Source: an uncultured Clostridia bacterium
GTDB lineage: Bacteria > Bacillota > Clostridia > Christensenellales > Aristaeellaceae
DNA: 64,000 bases
Direction: 5' to 3'
Assembly: GCA_937906775.1 (NCBI GenBank)
Contig: CALCUD010000068.1
Span: 26,307-90,306 of the forward strand
The number at the start of each line of letters is the position of its first letter. The first letter of the stretch is position 1. The notes under the pieces are model-generated. The model ran no database searches, was not told where the DNA came from, and saw nothing but the letters and a program-made list of their open reading frames with translations. Positions 34,785 through 43,115 of this stretch are shown here, in pieces. The position numbers were made by a program, and so were the translations under genes.

Positions 34785-36195
34785 TTTCGAGCTCCTTTAT
34801 TCCCAGTGACTTCATCAGTGTTTTCAACCGGCCGTAATAGCCTCCACGGTACAGAACGCAACTCTCTTCATCTTTTTCCAGGAAACAGGCGGAACGGGCT
34901 GCGATGGCGGCTCTCGCGCGGCAACCGCCGGCGCAGCGGAACCGGTCCGGGCAGGCTGCGCATTCCGGATGAGCGTCAAAGTATTCGCTGAGACGTGTGT
35001 CCATCACCCGTGTATAGAAAGATCCCTCCAGAATCTCCCCGACCGGCTTTTCCAGAACCGATTCGAAGGACCGGGAGAAATCCCCGGCGCATTCCAGCGC
35101 CACGCATGGCATGACACGGCCATCGGCTGAAAGGACCATGACCCGGCTTGCGTGGCTGCATACGCGGACATCCACCGGATTAATCTCTTCCGTGAACCGA
35201 CAGCCCGGGATGAGGTACCTGTCTTTTCCGACGGAACGGAATAGCCCGCGGAGCAGGACCGGCAGGGGTGCTCCATCTTCATAATAATGCGGAAGGTAAT
35301 CCAGAAAGCATTCGTAGGCTTCGGCCGGGCTGAAACAATATTCCGCGATATGCTCACCTTCACCCAGGTCCGTCAGGAGATTGACCTTCACTTGTTCACA
35401 GCCTTCCTGCGCCAGATATCGGATACTGTCGCGAAGACGGTCGGCGTTGCCGCGGTGAAGGCAGTATTCCGCCTCAAAGGTGAACCCGTTTTCCTTGAGA
35501 AGCCGTGCGGCCCGGCGGAAATGCTCTGCCGCGCCGGGAATGCCCCGCATCCATTCGTGTGCGCCGCCCGTTCCATCAAAGCTGAGAACGAAACGGGGAC
35601 GGAGTTGCCGACTGCGGAGGAAATCCATCAGTTCCCCATTCACGAGAAATCCGTTGGAATATACGGCCCGGAGAGCGATTCCCCGGGAGGTCAGTTCATC
35701 AACAATCTCCCGGAAATCCGGACGGACAAGCGCCTCTCCGCCGGAAAGGGAAACATTCATAATCCCGGCTTCTTCCATCCGGCAAATGATTTCCTTGATT
35801 TTATCCAGAGAAATATCCTCATCCGTACATCCGGCGGCGGACATATAGCAATGCCGGCATCTGTAATTGCATTTTCCTGTGACAGACCAGTGAACCCGGT
35901 TGATATACCGGACAGGGTATTTCCGTGGGACGGTATATGCCGGCGGCGCGGGCAGGGGTTTCTTTGCCGAGGTGACGATACCGGCGGAAAGGAGACGGAA
36001 CAGAACCGGAAACTCCTGTTCCGTGAATGCTTCTGTTCCGGCGGAGGCGGTTCCCGTGCATTTCAGGAGTACCGCATAGGTTTCTTCCGGATAGACCAGT
36101 ACATTTCCCGTTTTCAGATCGGCCAACCCGCGTGGAAGATCAGCCCAGCTTCGCAGTGCGAACCTGTCCCGGAGACAGAAATATTGTTCGTTCAT
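34768..36195 (-). CDS. Radical SAM/SPASM peptide maturase 3
   Basis: A 475-residue enzyme, paralogue of maturase 2. The radical SAM cluster is Cys109, Cys113, Cys116 in GKCNYRCRHCYMSAAG; GGEALVRPDF follows. The SPASM region includes CSHASRVMVLSADGRVMPCVALECAG and ECAACPDRFRCAGGCRARAA. The C-terminal CVLYRGGYYGRLKTLMKSLGI repeats the tail of maturase 2. The ATG overlaps the ABC exporter stop (ATGA) and its end overlaps the YcaO gene by 17 bases, so it belongs to one translationally coupled operon. Its substrate may be a different precursor from that of maturase 2. Confidence 0.9.
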   Translation of the reverse strand: MNEQYFCLRDRFALRSWADLPRGLADLKTGNVLVYPEETYAVLLKCTGTASAGTEAFTEQEFPVLFRLLSAGIVTSAKKPLPAPPAYTVPRKYPVRYINRVHWSVTGKCNYRCRHCYMSAAGCTDEDISLDKIKEIICRMEEAGIMNVSLSGGEALVRPDFREIVDELTSRGIALRAVYSNGFLVNGELMDFLRSRQLRPRFVLSFDGTGGAHEWMRGIPGAAEHFRRAARLLKENGFTFEAEYCLHRGNADRLRDSIRYLAQEGCEQVKVNLLTDLGEGEHIAEYCFSPAEAYECFLDYLPHYYEDGAPLPVLLRGLFRSVGKDRYLIPGCRFTEEINPVDVRVCSHASRVMVLSADGRVMPCVALECAGDFSRSFESVLEKPVGEILEGSFYTRVMDTRLSEYFDAHPECAACPDRFRCAGGCRARAAIAARSACFLEKDEESCVLYRGGYYGRLKTLMKSLGIKELENVPEI

Positions 36196-38381
36196 TCGTT
36201 GTTCCCCAGTTGCTGACGTCGTACCAGCTCCGCGAATTTCCCGTTCCGGGCGATCAGTTCCTCGTAGGTTCCGTCCTCAGCGATCCCGCCGTTCTCCAGC
36301 ATGATGATCCGGTCACAGGTTTTGATGGTCGAAAGCCGGTGCGCGACTACAACGCGGGTACATTTCAGTTCATCCAACGCTTCCACGACTGCCTTCTGGG
36401 ATACGTTGTCCAACGCGCTTGTCGCCTCGTCAAACATAATGATGTCGGGATCTGAAATGATGGCACGTGCGATCGCGATCCGCTGCTTCTGGCCGCCGGA
36501 GAGGCCGCCGTCATTTCCGGAGATCACGGTGTCCAGTCCCATCGGGAGATTCCGGATCATGTCCTCAATGCCGGCCAGACGGGCGGCTCTCCAAATGTCC
36601 TCTTCCGAACTCAGAGGAGCACTGATGGAAATGTTGTACCGGATCGTGCCGGGGAAGAGCTGGGCATCCTGCATGACGATTCCGATCCGACGACGTACGG
36701 AACGGATATCCACGTTTTCAAGATTGTGATTCCCATACATGATCAGACCGCTTTTCAGCTTTTCCATGCCGAGCATGAGCCGGATCAGTGTGGACTTGCC
36801 GCAGCCGCTCTTCCCAACGATTGCCACATAGGATCCTGCTGCGATTTCCAGTGAAAGATCGTCAATCACCGGGGGCATATCCGGAGAATACCCGAATTTG
36901 ATATGCCGGAGGGAAATATCGCCGGAAAGCTTTGTGATGCTCTTTTTCTGTCCGATGATTTCGGGAGATTCTTCAAAGAACGGCCGGACTACATCCAGCG
37001 CGGACGGAATCGCCGCAAACTCCAGCGCCGCGGTCATCAGTGACGCCGAAGCCGAACTGAACATGGTAAAGGCGGAAGCGAAGACCATATAGCCGGTACC
37101 GGATACACCGCCGCGATAGGCCGCGTAATAGACGGTGAGCATCATGCTCAGGGAAAGAATCAGATTGATCGGCTGATAAAAAACAACAGTCAACGGCGGC
37201 TTGTAGAGCGTTTTCGCAAGCTTGCCGTATTTTTCCGCCCAGTTCGCGAAAACCCGGTTTTCCGATCCGGAAATCCGGATCTTCTGGATTCCGGCGATCG
37301 CAGAATGCAGATCCGCGTCCTCCTCCGTCTGTGCTATGAACTGCTTTTTCTTGTTTCGGGCGAAGTCACGGATCGCGAAGGCAGAGAAAATCAACTGCAG
37401 GACAAAAAATCCGAGAACGACCAGAGCAATCCCCTTCGAAACGGAGAACATCTGGATGATGAGCACCAGACAGGTAACCAGACCGAGCAGCGTGGAAAAA
37501 AGAAATTCAAAGAACCGGGAGGACATGTCCTTCAGGATGAAGATCCATTTGGAAACGGCACCCGAGGAATTCTCCTTGAAGAACGAAGCGGGAAGGGAAA
37601 GCAGGCGCATCATGACGGCGCTGTTCATGGCCGTATCCGCCTTGATCTTCATGTTTCCGTAAAACATGGTTTTGATCCGGCCAATCGCATAAATGATCAG
37701 ATAGGTGAACAACAGGGTCAGAAATACGGCGATGATTGCTTTCTGATCCCGGACAGAGATAAAGTCGTTGAAAATATAGGAATTGATCATGGGAACCAGG
37801 AGCGTCACAAGCGAGGCAAGCAGGGTGAAGATTCCCATCCGGACGCAGTCTTTTCCGCTCAGACTGCTGAAGAAAAACGTTGTCAGATCTTTGAGCTCCA
37901 TTTTCCGCTGTGGGAAGGGACGGCAGAAACAGATGGCGTTCCGGCTGATCCGGGAGGCATTTTCCGGAGTGACACGGACCGGTTCGGTCATGACGTTGTC
38001 AATGAAACTGTATCCGTGACGGCCGGGAATCAGGGCGACCAGACGGCCGTCATCCAGTGTGGCAAGATAGGAGCCGAAAACTTCGGTATACCATTTTTCT
38101 TCAAGGCGGACTCCCCGATACATGATGCCCAGAGGCTGAACGGTGTTGTTCAGCAGTTCGGCGAGATCTTTTTCGTCCTGATAACGGACTTCCTTCCGGA
38201 TGCCGAGTGAACGCAGGACCGCCTGCAACGCGCCGAGAGACTGATTGACCCGGGCTTCCGAAAGCAGAGTATTCAGATCGTCCCTGCCGATGATTCCGGA
38301 CAGGCTGACGAACGCGTCCGAAACGCGATCCCGTTCCTGTTCCTTTCTGGCGTTTATTCTTTCGGAGATATTCAGCGGCAT
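36192..38381 (-). CDS. NHLM-type ABC exporter without peptidase
   Basis: A 729-residue fused permease-ATPase. The first 165 residues form a soluble domain with no catalytic cysteine pattern that I recognise, then six membrane helices, then an ATPase with Walker A GKSGCGKST, signature LSGGQKQR and Walker B IIMFDEATSALD. It matches the second, peptidase-free exporter of NHLM bacteriocin systems (TIGR03797 type) in size and layout. It would act as partner of the C39 exporter encoded just upstream. It is 4 bases downstream of that gene. Confidence 0.86.
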   Translation of the reverse strand: MPLNISERINARKEQERDRVSDAFVSLSGIIGRDDLNTLLSEARVNQSLGALQAVLRSLGIRKEVRYQDEKDLAELLNNTVQPLGIMYRGVRLEEKWYTEVFGSYLATLDDGRLVALIPGRHGYSFIDNVMTEPVRVTPENASRISRNAICFCRPFPQRKMELKDLTTFFFSSLSGKDCVRMGIFTLLASLVTLLVPMINSYIFNDFISVRDQKAIIAVFLTLLFTYLIIYAIGRIKTMFYGNMKIKADTAMNSAVMMRLLSLPASFFKENSSGAVSKWIFILKDMSSRFFEFLFSTLLGLVTCLVLIIQMFSVSKGIALVVLGFFVLQLIFSAFAIRDFARNKKKQFIAQTEEDADLHSAIAGIQKIRISGSENRVFANWAEKYGKLAKTLYKPPLTVVFYQPINLILSLSMMLTVYYAAYRGGVSGTGYMVFASAFTMFSSASASLMTAALEFAAIPSALDVVRPFFEESPEIIGQKKSITKLSGDISLRHIKFGYSPDMPPVIDDLSLEIAAGSYVAIVGKSGCGKSTLIRLMLGMEKLKSGLIMYGNHNLENVDIRSVRRRIGIVMQDAQLFPGTIRYNISISAPLSSEEDIWRAARLAGIEDMIRNLPMGLDTVISGNDGGLSGGQKQRIAIARAIISDPDIIMFDEATSALDNVSQKAVVEALDELKCTRVVVAHRLSTIKTCDRIIMLENGGIAEDGTYEELIARNGKFAELVRRQQLGNNE

Positions 38382-38385
38382 ATCA

Positions 38386-40566
38386 TCACTCCCAGGTAAT
38401 CAACTTTTTGTAATACTCACAACGGTCCATCAGTTCCCCATGCGTGCCACGGTCGACGATGTTTCCTTCGTTCAGGACGATGATCTCATCGCAGTCCCTG
38501 ATGGTGGAAAGCCGGTGAGAAATAATGACCATGGTGATGCCGAGATCCCGGATGGATCTCATGACATCGTATTCGGTTTCCGCGTCGAGTGCGGAGGTTG
38601 CCTCGTCGAGAATGATGACGGACGGAGTGACGGACAGGGCCCGGGCAATTTCGAGCCGCTGACGCTGGCCGCCGGAGAAATTGGTCCCGCCGGCATAAAC
38701 CTCGGATTGATAGCCCTTGTCGCGCTCGATGATGTCATCATGAATGTGTGCGTCCCGGGCAGCGAGGATCATTTCAAAATCTTCTGTGGATTCATCCCAC
38801 ATTTTGATGTTGTTCGCGATCGTATCTGCGAACAGAGAAATGGTCTGATCAACTGAAGCAAGCGAAGCGGTCAGAATTTCCCTCGGAATTTCCTCCAGCG
38901 GTTTTCCGTCCAGCAGAACTGTCCCTTCCCATGGCCGGTACAGACCGCTGATCAGCTTGGCCAGTGTGGATTTTCCACTTCCGGAGCCACCGACAAAGGC
39001 TACGCTTCTGCCTGCCGGCACTGTCATCGAAAAGTCCGTAATCAACGGTTTTGCAAGGGAACTGTAACCGAAGGTGATGTTTTTCAGCTCAATATCTCCC
39101 CGCAGAAGTTCATATTCCCGATCTTCCATGGGAGACATTTCCGGAGAGATATCCTCTTCGTAGAGCATGACGTCCTCCACCCTTCCGATGGAAACGCTGA
39201 GCTTCTGAAATTCCTGATAGACGGCGAGAATCCGCTTTGCCGGATCCGAATACGCGGCGACATAGCCGATGAAGGCGGAGACAATGCCCATGGTCCAGTC
39301 GCCGCTGATCATCTGCATGACGGACATGCACAGGATAACGGCGCTGCAGATATTGGAGATCAGCTCCGGCAGCAGGGAATAAAGGCTGTCCTTCTGATTC
39401 AGGTCGGCCGTGGAACGGACACATTCCGCCCAGGAACCGGCCCACTTTTCGAAGAAACCTTCCTCAACGCCGGCAACCTTGATTGTTTCGATCATGCTGA
39501 CCCCGATATAGGTATCCAGATCATTTTCCGTGGTGTTTTTCATGTGCCTCCGGGTCAGGTTCAGACGTTCCTTCAATGCGTAGTTGGTCACAATCAGGTT
39601 GATTCCGAGGGTAACAATTCCGACGGCGGCCAGGATCGGGCTGTAGGAGATCATCAGCACAAGATAGAACAGCATGGAACACAGATCCAGCAACAGCGGA
39701 ACCCCCTGTACGATAAAGATGCTGGAGATCTGTTCGAGAGAATTTTTGCGGGAAATGAGATCGCTGTCATAGCGTTGGGCAAAGAAATTCATCGGCATCC
39801 GCAGGATATGCCACATGAAGGAGGAATTGGCCGTGATTGCCATTTTTCCCTGCAGCTTCATCATAAAGGAAGCCCGGACCAGTTCGGCGATGATCCGGCA
39901 GCCGGCTACCAGGCCGAACCCCGCGAAAAAGACCGAACGCCAGATATACGCGTGTGTGTCTTCGAGAACATGATCCACCAGTACCCGCGGGAACAACGGA
40001 ATCAACAGTCCCATCAGGGTGATGATGATATAGGTCAGCAGGACCATGACGATAGCGGAGCGGGCATCCTTCAGCTGTTCCCGTACGAAACCGAGGATGG
40101 ATGCGGGCTTTCCCCCGGGGGTGAAGCTTTCAGTCGGCTCAAAGGTCAGGCAGATGCCGGAGTAGTGTTCAATAAAGTCTGCCTCGGAACAGACTGTATA
40201 CCCCTGAGCCGGATCGTTCAGATAAAAGGAACCCTTCCGGTATCCGTCCAGAACAACGAAGTGGTTCCGGTCCCAGAACAGGATACAGGGGTAGGAAACC
40301 TTGGCTTTCAGGCTTTCTGCGGTATAGCGGAAGGCTTTGCCCTTCAGACCGTAGCGTTGCCCGGCGAGAATGACATTTTTGGCGTTGCTTCCGTCCCGGG
40401 AGACGCCGCAGTCCTTCCGGACCTGGGAGAGCGGAACAAACCGTCCGTAATACGCCAGAATCATATCCAGACTGGCGGCACCGCATTCCAGCGTTTCCAT
40501 CTGGATGATCACCGGCACCTTCGCGACGCCGTCTGTGACCGGCTTCCTGACTTTATTGTTTTTCAT
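38386..40566 (-). CDS. Peptidase C39 ABC exporter (PCAT, NHLM type)
   Basis: A 726-residue exporter that cleaves leaders after a double glycine and exports the core. The N-terminal C39 domain has Cys28 (METLECGAASLDMIL), His102 (WDRNHFVVLDGY) and Asp118 (YLNDPAQG), a full catalytic set. Six helices follow, then Walker A GGSGSGKST, signature FSGGQRQRLEIARA and VIILDEATSALD. It matches TIGR03796-like NHLM exporters. The Nif11 leaders with AGG sites here are expected substrates, and the GG-leader LysM peptide at 46121 is another candidate. Start and upstream stop share bases (TGATG). Confidence 0.93.
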   Translation of the reverse strand: MKNNKVRKPVTDGVAKVPVIIQMETLECGAASLDMILAYYGRFVPLSQVRKDCGVSRDGSNAKNVILAGQRYGLKGKAFRYTAESLKAKVSYPCILFWDRNHFVVLDGYRKGSFYLNDPAQGYTVCSEADFIEHYSGICLTFEPTESFTPGGKPASILGFVREQLKDARSAIVMVLLTYIIITLMGLLIPLFPRVLVDHVLEDTHAYIWRSVFFAGFGLVAGCRIIAELVRASFMMKLQGKMAITANSSFMWHILRMPMNFFAQRYDSDLISRKNSLEQISSIFIVQGVPLLLDLCSMLFYLVLMISYSPILAAVGIVTLGINLIVTNYALKERLNLTRRHMKNTTENDLDTYIGVSMIETIKVAGVEEGFFEKWAGSWAECVRSTADLNQKDSLYSLLPELISNICSAVILCMSVMQMISGDWTMGIVSAFIGYVAAYSDPAKRILAVYQEFQKLSVSIGRVEDVMLYEEDISPEMSPMEDREYELLRGDIELKNITFGYSSLAKPLITDFSMTVPAGRSVAFVGGSGSGKSTLAKLISGLYRPWEGTVLLDGKPLEEIPREILTASLASVDQTISLFADTIANNIKMWDESTEDFEMILAARDAHIHDDIIERDKGYQSEVYAGGTNFSGGQRQRLEIARALSVTPSVIILDEATSALDAETEYDVMRSIRDLGITMVIISHRLSTIRDCDEIIVLNEGNIVDRGTHGELMDRCEYYKKLITWE

Positions 40567-41219
40567 CAGTTCTCATCCCCCGGTATGACAACCAACAGAT
40601 TTTTCAGGGAATTGCTCCGGAAAGTCAGTACGCTGTCATAATATGCATTTTTCATCTCCGGATCAATTTCCATTGAGAGAATAAACAGGATGCAGTAGCT
40701 GGCATCATCTATGGGGTAGACTTTCATGTCATTCAGTTCTGCCTGGCTGAAATCGTTTTCGATCAGGGTGTCGTAGGATCCAACTTCCTGGGCGAGAATG
40801 ACCGAACCATTTATTCTTCCGTCAATCTGTACCGATGAACCCTGAACAGGCGCGTATTTCTCATAGTCCCGTTCCGTCATGACGGTCGTGAACATGGAGA
40901 AATGGTCGGTTCCCTCCGGGAAACCCCATATCTGGTTCACTCTGCGGCGAATGTCCTCCTCCGAGTAGATAACAACATCGGAATCCTTCGCTAATTTCAC
41001 GATTTGATCCAGCGTCATCTCGCCCTCATAGTAAACGAGCTTTTCCGCCTGTTCCCTGACCACCCCGTTCGCCAAGACGAAATAGATGCCCGCGGTGATC
41101 ATCAAAAGAAACAGAATCAGGATCAGGGTGCCTTTTCCCGTGATTCTGATCATGCTGCTCAACTTTTCGGGGGACAGGATTTTGTTTTTACTCTGAGAAC
41201 TGGTATCTGAACAGGTCAT
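40566..41219 (-). CDS. Small one-pass membrane protein of the export operon
   Basis: A 217-residue protein with one membrane helix (about 29-49, ILILFLLMITAGIYFVLANGVV) and an extracellular part with no family I recognise. It stands between the 41188 gene and the C39 exporter, in the place where NHLM clusters normally encode one HlyD-like secretion protein of about 400 residues. It overlaps the previous gene by 32 bases. It may be an adaptor subunit or a regulator of the exporter. Not a frameshifted half of the neighbour: each has its own membrane helix and sensible start. Confidence 0.65.
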   Translation of the reverse strand: MTCSDTSSQSKNKILSPEKLSSMIRITGKGTLILILFLLMITAGIYFVLANGVVREQAEKLVYYEGEMTLDQIVKLAKDSDVVIYSEEDIRRRVNQIWGFPEGTDHFSMFTTVMTERDYEKYAPVQGSSVQIDGRINGSVILAQEVGSYDTLIENDFSQAELNDMKVYPIDDASYCILFILSMEIDPEMKNAYYDSVLTFRSNSLKNLLVVIPGDEN

Positions 41220-41685
41220 ATATTACCTCTCCGATCTTGTGTTCACCCAGAGTGACCGAATATTCGTCAGCCCCGGCGATCTCCGTATCAAACATGGCTA
41301 CACCGCTCCGGTAGGTTACATCCGGCTCGAAAAAACGGCTTTGACTGAATGAGGCAACGTCCGCACTCCCGGAATGTTCCAGCATGTCGGCACTGATGTA
41401 TCCGTCATCGTAAAAGGAGACGGTTCCTATCGCATTACCGACTCTGATTTCTGCTCCGACCGGGATCATATCCTCTCCGCCTACCGGAAAGAAGAACCTT
41501 GCAGAACGGTGGGAGGGGCAGCAGTATCCGACGGTTACCACGGGAATGGGAATCAACAGCAGCCAGATCAGAATGCCGGCCAGCAGAAACGCAACGACGC
41601 AGATGCCGAGGATGGGCCGGATCCGGGTTGTACGGAAACAGGCACGCCGTACATTTCCTTCGCGGAGAATAATTTCGTTATTCAT
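41188..41685 (-). CDS. Small HlyD-like membrane protein of the export operon
   Basis: A 165-residue protein, first gene of the minus-strand arm, with a membrane helix (about 24-48) and a beta-rich exterior part (VTVGYCCPSHRSARFFFPVGGEDMIPVGAEIRVGNAIGTVSF) that recalls the biotinyl-lipoyl-like barrel of HlyD/NHLM secretion proteins, but without the coiled-coil arm. The full-length family is about 400 residues, so this is a reduced version. With the 217-residue neighbour it could build a two-protein adaptor. Confidence 0.6.
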   Translation of the reverse strand: MNNEIILREGNVRRACFRTTRIRPILGICVVAFLLAGILIWLLLIPIPVVTVGYCCPSHRSARFFFPVGGEDMIPVGAEIRVGNAIGTVSFYDDGYISADMLEHSGSADVASFSQSRFFEPDVTYRSGVAMFDTEIAGADEYSVTLGEHKIGEVIYDLFRYQFSE

Positions 41686-41730
41686 GGATGAATCTGTTCC
41701 TCACTGATTTTTCGGTTGGCATCCGATATT

Positions 41731-41752
41731 CCGTCTGCCCGGAAGCAGACGG
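41731..41752 (-). promoter_or_regulatory. Leader hairpin of the minus-strand RiPP operon
   Basis: Perfect 8-bp stem CCGTCTGC/GCAGACGG with a 6-base loop, lying between the promoter and the first gene of the arm. No U tract follows, so it is not a terminator; a protein- or mRNA-stability element is possible. Confidence 0.45.
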
Positions 41753-41777
41753 ATTCCCTCGATAAACAATCAAAACA

Positions 41778-41806
41778 ATTATATATCGGTCGGGCATGTA
41801 AATCAA
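41778..41806 (-). promoter_or_regulatory. Promoter of the minus-strand RiPP operon
   Basis: TTGATT (41806-41801), exactly 17 bases, perfect TATAAT (41783-41778), about 90 bases ahead of the first start codon. Confidence 0.82.
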
Positions 41807-41859
41807 TGAATATTCAGAGAAATAACATCGCCTTGCGCATACAGGTTTTATTGTGATAT

Positions 41860-41865
41860 TATAAT
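41860..41865 (+). promoter_or_regulatory. -10 element for the 41929 gene
   Basis: A perfect TATAAT about 64 bases ahead of the start; no convincing -35 at the usual distance. It is divergent to the RiPP promoter 55 bases away. Confidence 0.4.
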
Positions 41866-41928
41866 AGTCAGTGAGCCTGTGACAAACAGAGAATGACGGC
41901 TTTTTGCCGGGAAAGAGAGTATACAGAT

Positions 41929-43062
41929 ATGGAAAAATCGAAAGTGTATTTTGCGGATTTTCGCGTCGCCCCGTATTCCGACGGGCTGATTGGCAAACTG
42001 AAACGGCTCCTGAAGGCCGCCGGGATGGATCAGATGGATCTGGACGGCAAGTTTGTCGCGATCAAAACGCATTTCGGCGAGCTGGGCAATCTGGCGTTTC
42101 TGCGCCCGAACTATGCCCGCACGGTGGCGGAACTGGTTAAGGAAATGGGCGGAAAGCCTTTCCTGACGGATTGCAATACCATGTATCCCGGCAGCCGGAA
42201 AAATGCGCTGGAGCATCTGGAATGCGCGTGGCTGAACGGCTTCACGCCCTATACCGTCGGCTGCCCTGTGATAATCGCCGACGGACTGAAGGGAACGGAT
42301 GACGTCACGGTTCCGATCCGCGGCGGCACGGAGCTTCAGGAGGCAAAGATCGGCCATGCCATCATGGACGCCGACGTGATCATTTCCCTGAATCATTTCA
42401 AGGGACACGAGCTGGCCGGCTTCGGCGGCGCGCTGAAAAATCTGGGCATGGGCTGCGGTTCCCGCGCGGGGAAAAAGGATCAGCATTCCAGCGGGAAGCC
42501 CTTCATCCGGACGGAAAACTGCCGCGGCTGCCGCCTCTGCATGAGGGAATGCGCCAACGGCGGCCTGGTGTTTGACAGTCAGGCAAAGAAAATGACCATC
42601 GATCTGGATCACTGTGTCGGTTGCGGCCGCTGCCTCGGCGCCTGCAATTTCGACGCGATCGATTTCCTGCAGAACAACGCGGCCCGCGATCTGAACCTGC
42701 GCATGGCGGAGTATGCCTGGGCGGTCATCGACGGCCGGCAGAACTTCCATATTTCCTTTGTATGCGATATTTCTCCCTATTGCGACTGCCACGGCGAGAA
42801 TGACGCGCCCATCCTGCCCGATGTCGGCATGTTCGCGTCCTTTGATCCGGTCGCGCTGGATATGGCCTGCGCCGACGCCTGCCTCGCGAACGATCCGCTG
42901 CCGAACAGTCAACTGAGCGACAATATGGCGAGCGAGGGCTTCGAGGATCATCACGATCACTTTATCAACAGCCAGCCGAACACCGAATGGCGCAGCTGTC
43001 TGGAGCATGCCGAGGAGCTTGGCGCCGGGACGACGGCGTACGAACTGATCAAAGTAAAATAA
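41929..43062 (+). CDS. DUF362 protein with two 4Fe-4S ferredoxin motifs
   Basis: A 377-residue cytoplasmic protein. The DUF362 domain covers the first half (VAIKTHFGELGNLAFLRPNYARTV, SLNHFKGHELAGFGGALKNLGMGCGSRAGK), then two 4Fe-4S motifs (CRGCRLCMRECANGG and CVGCGRCLGACNF, about 211-250), then the rest of DUF362 (MFASFDPVALDMACADAC). Such proteins are widespread in anaerobes and are thought to move electrons, but no reaction is established. The ATG at 41929 fits homology better than the upstream open frame. It stands ahead of the GH3 gene with a 53-base gap containing a hairpin. Confidence 0.85.
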   Translation: MEKSKVYFADFRVAPYSDGLIGKLKRLLKAAGMDQMDLDGKFVAIKTHFGELGNLAFLRPNYARTVAELVKEMGGKPFLTDCNTMYPGSRKNALEHLECAWLNGFTPYTVGCPVIIADGLKGTDDVTVPIRGGTELQEAKIGHAIMDADVIISLNHFKGHELAGFGGALKNLGMGCGSRAGKKDQHSSGKPFIRTENCRGCRLCMRECANGGLVFDSQAKKMTIDLDHCVGCGRCLGACNFDAIDFLQNNAARDLNLRMAEYAWAVIDGRQNFHISFVCDISPYCDCHGENDAPILPDVGMFASFDPVALDMACADACLANDPLPNSQLSDNMASEGFEDHHDHFINSQPNTEWRSCLEHAEELGAGTTAYELIKVK

Positions 43063-43070
43063 CGTTTCAT

Positions 43071-43093
43071 AGGCCTTCCGGAAAGGAAGGCCT
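43071..43093 (+). terminator. Hairpin between DUF362 and GH3 genes
   Basis: Perfect 9-bp stem AGGCCTTCC/GGAAGGCCT, loop GGAAA, followed by only TTGG. Weak or partial terminator. Confidence 0.5.
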
Positions 43094-43115
43094 TTGGATT
43101 CGGGAGGATTTGTCT

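Larger units (their letters stand above)
26078..41806. other. Hybrid Nif11/YcaO/radical SAM RiPP locus with NHLM-type export
   Basis: Region-level annotation of the genes listed individually below. A plus-strand arm (26078-31278) carries two SPASM enzymes, an ATP pyrophosphatase and three precursors; a minus-strand arm (41806-31349) carries export genes, a third SPASM enzyme, YcaO and a B12-type radical SAM protein. The two arms converge on one hairpin near 31320. Borders were set by the first and last promoters. Confidence 0.8.

Noticed and set aside
40566..41685. Frameshifted single HlyD gene
   Set aside because: Each of the two frames has its own start, ribosome binding region and membrane helix, so a simple frameshift does not explain them.
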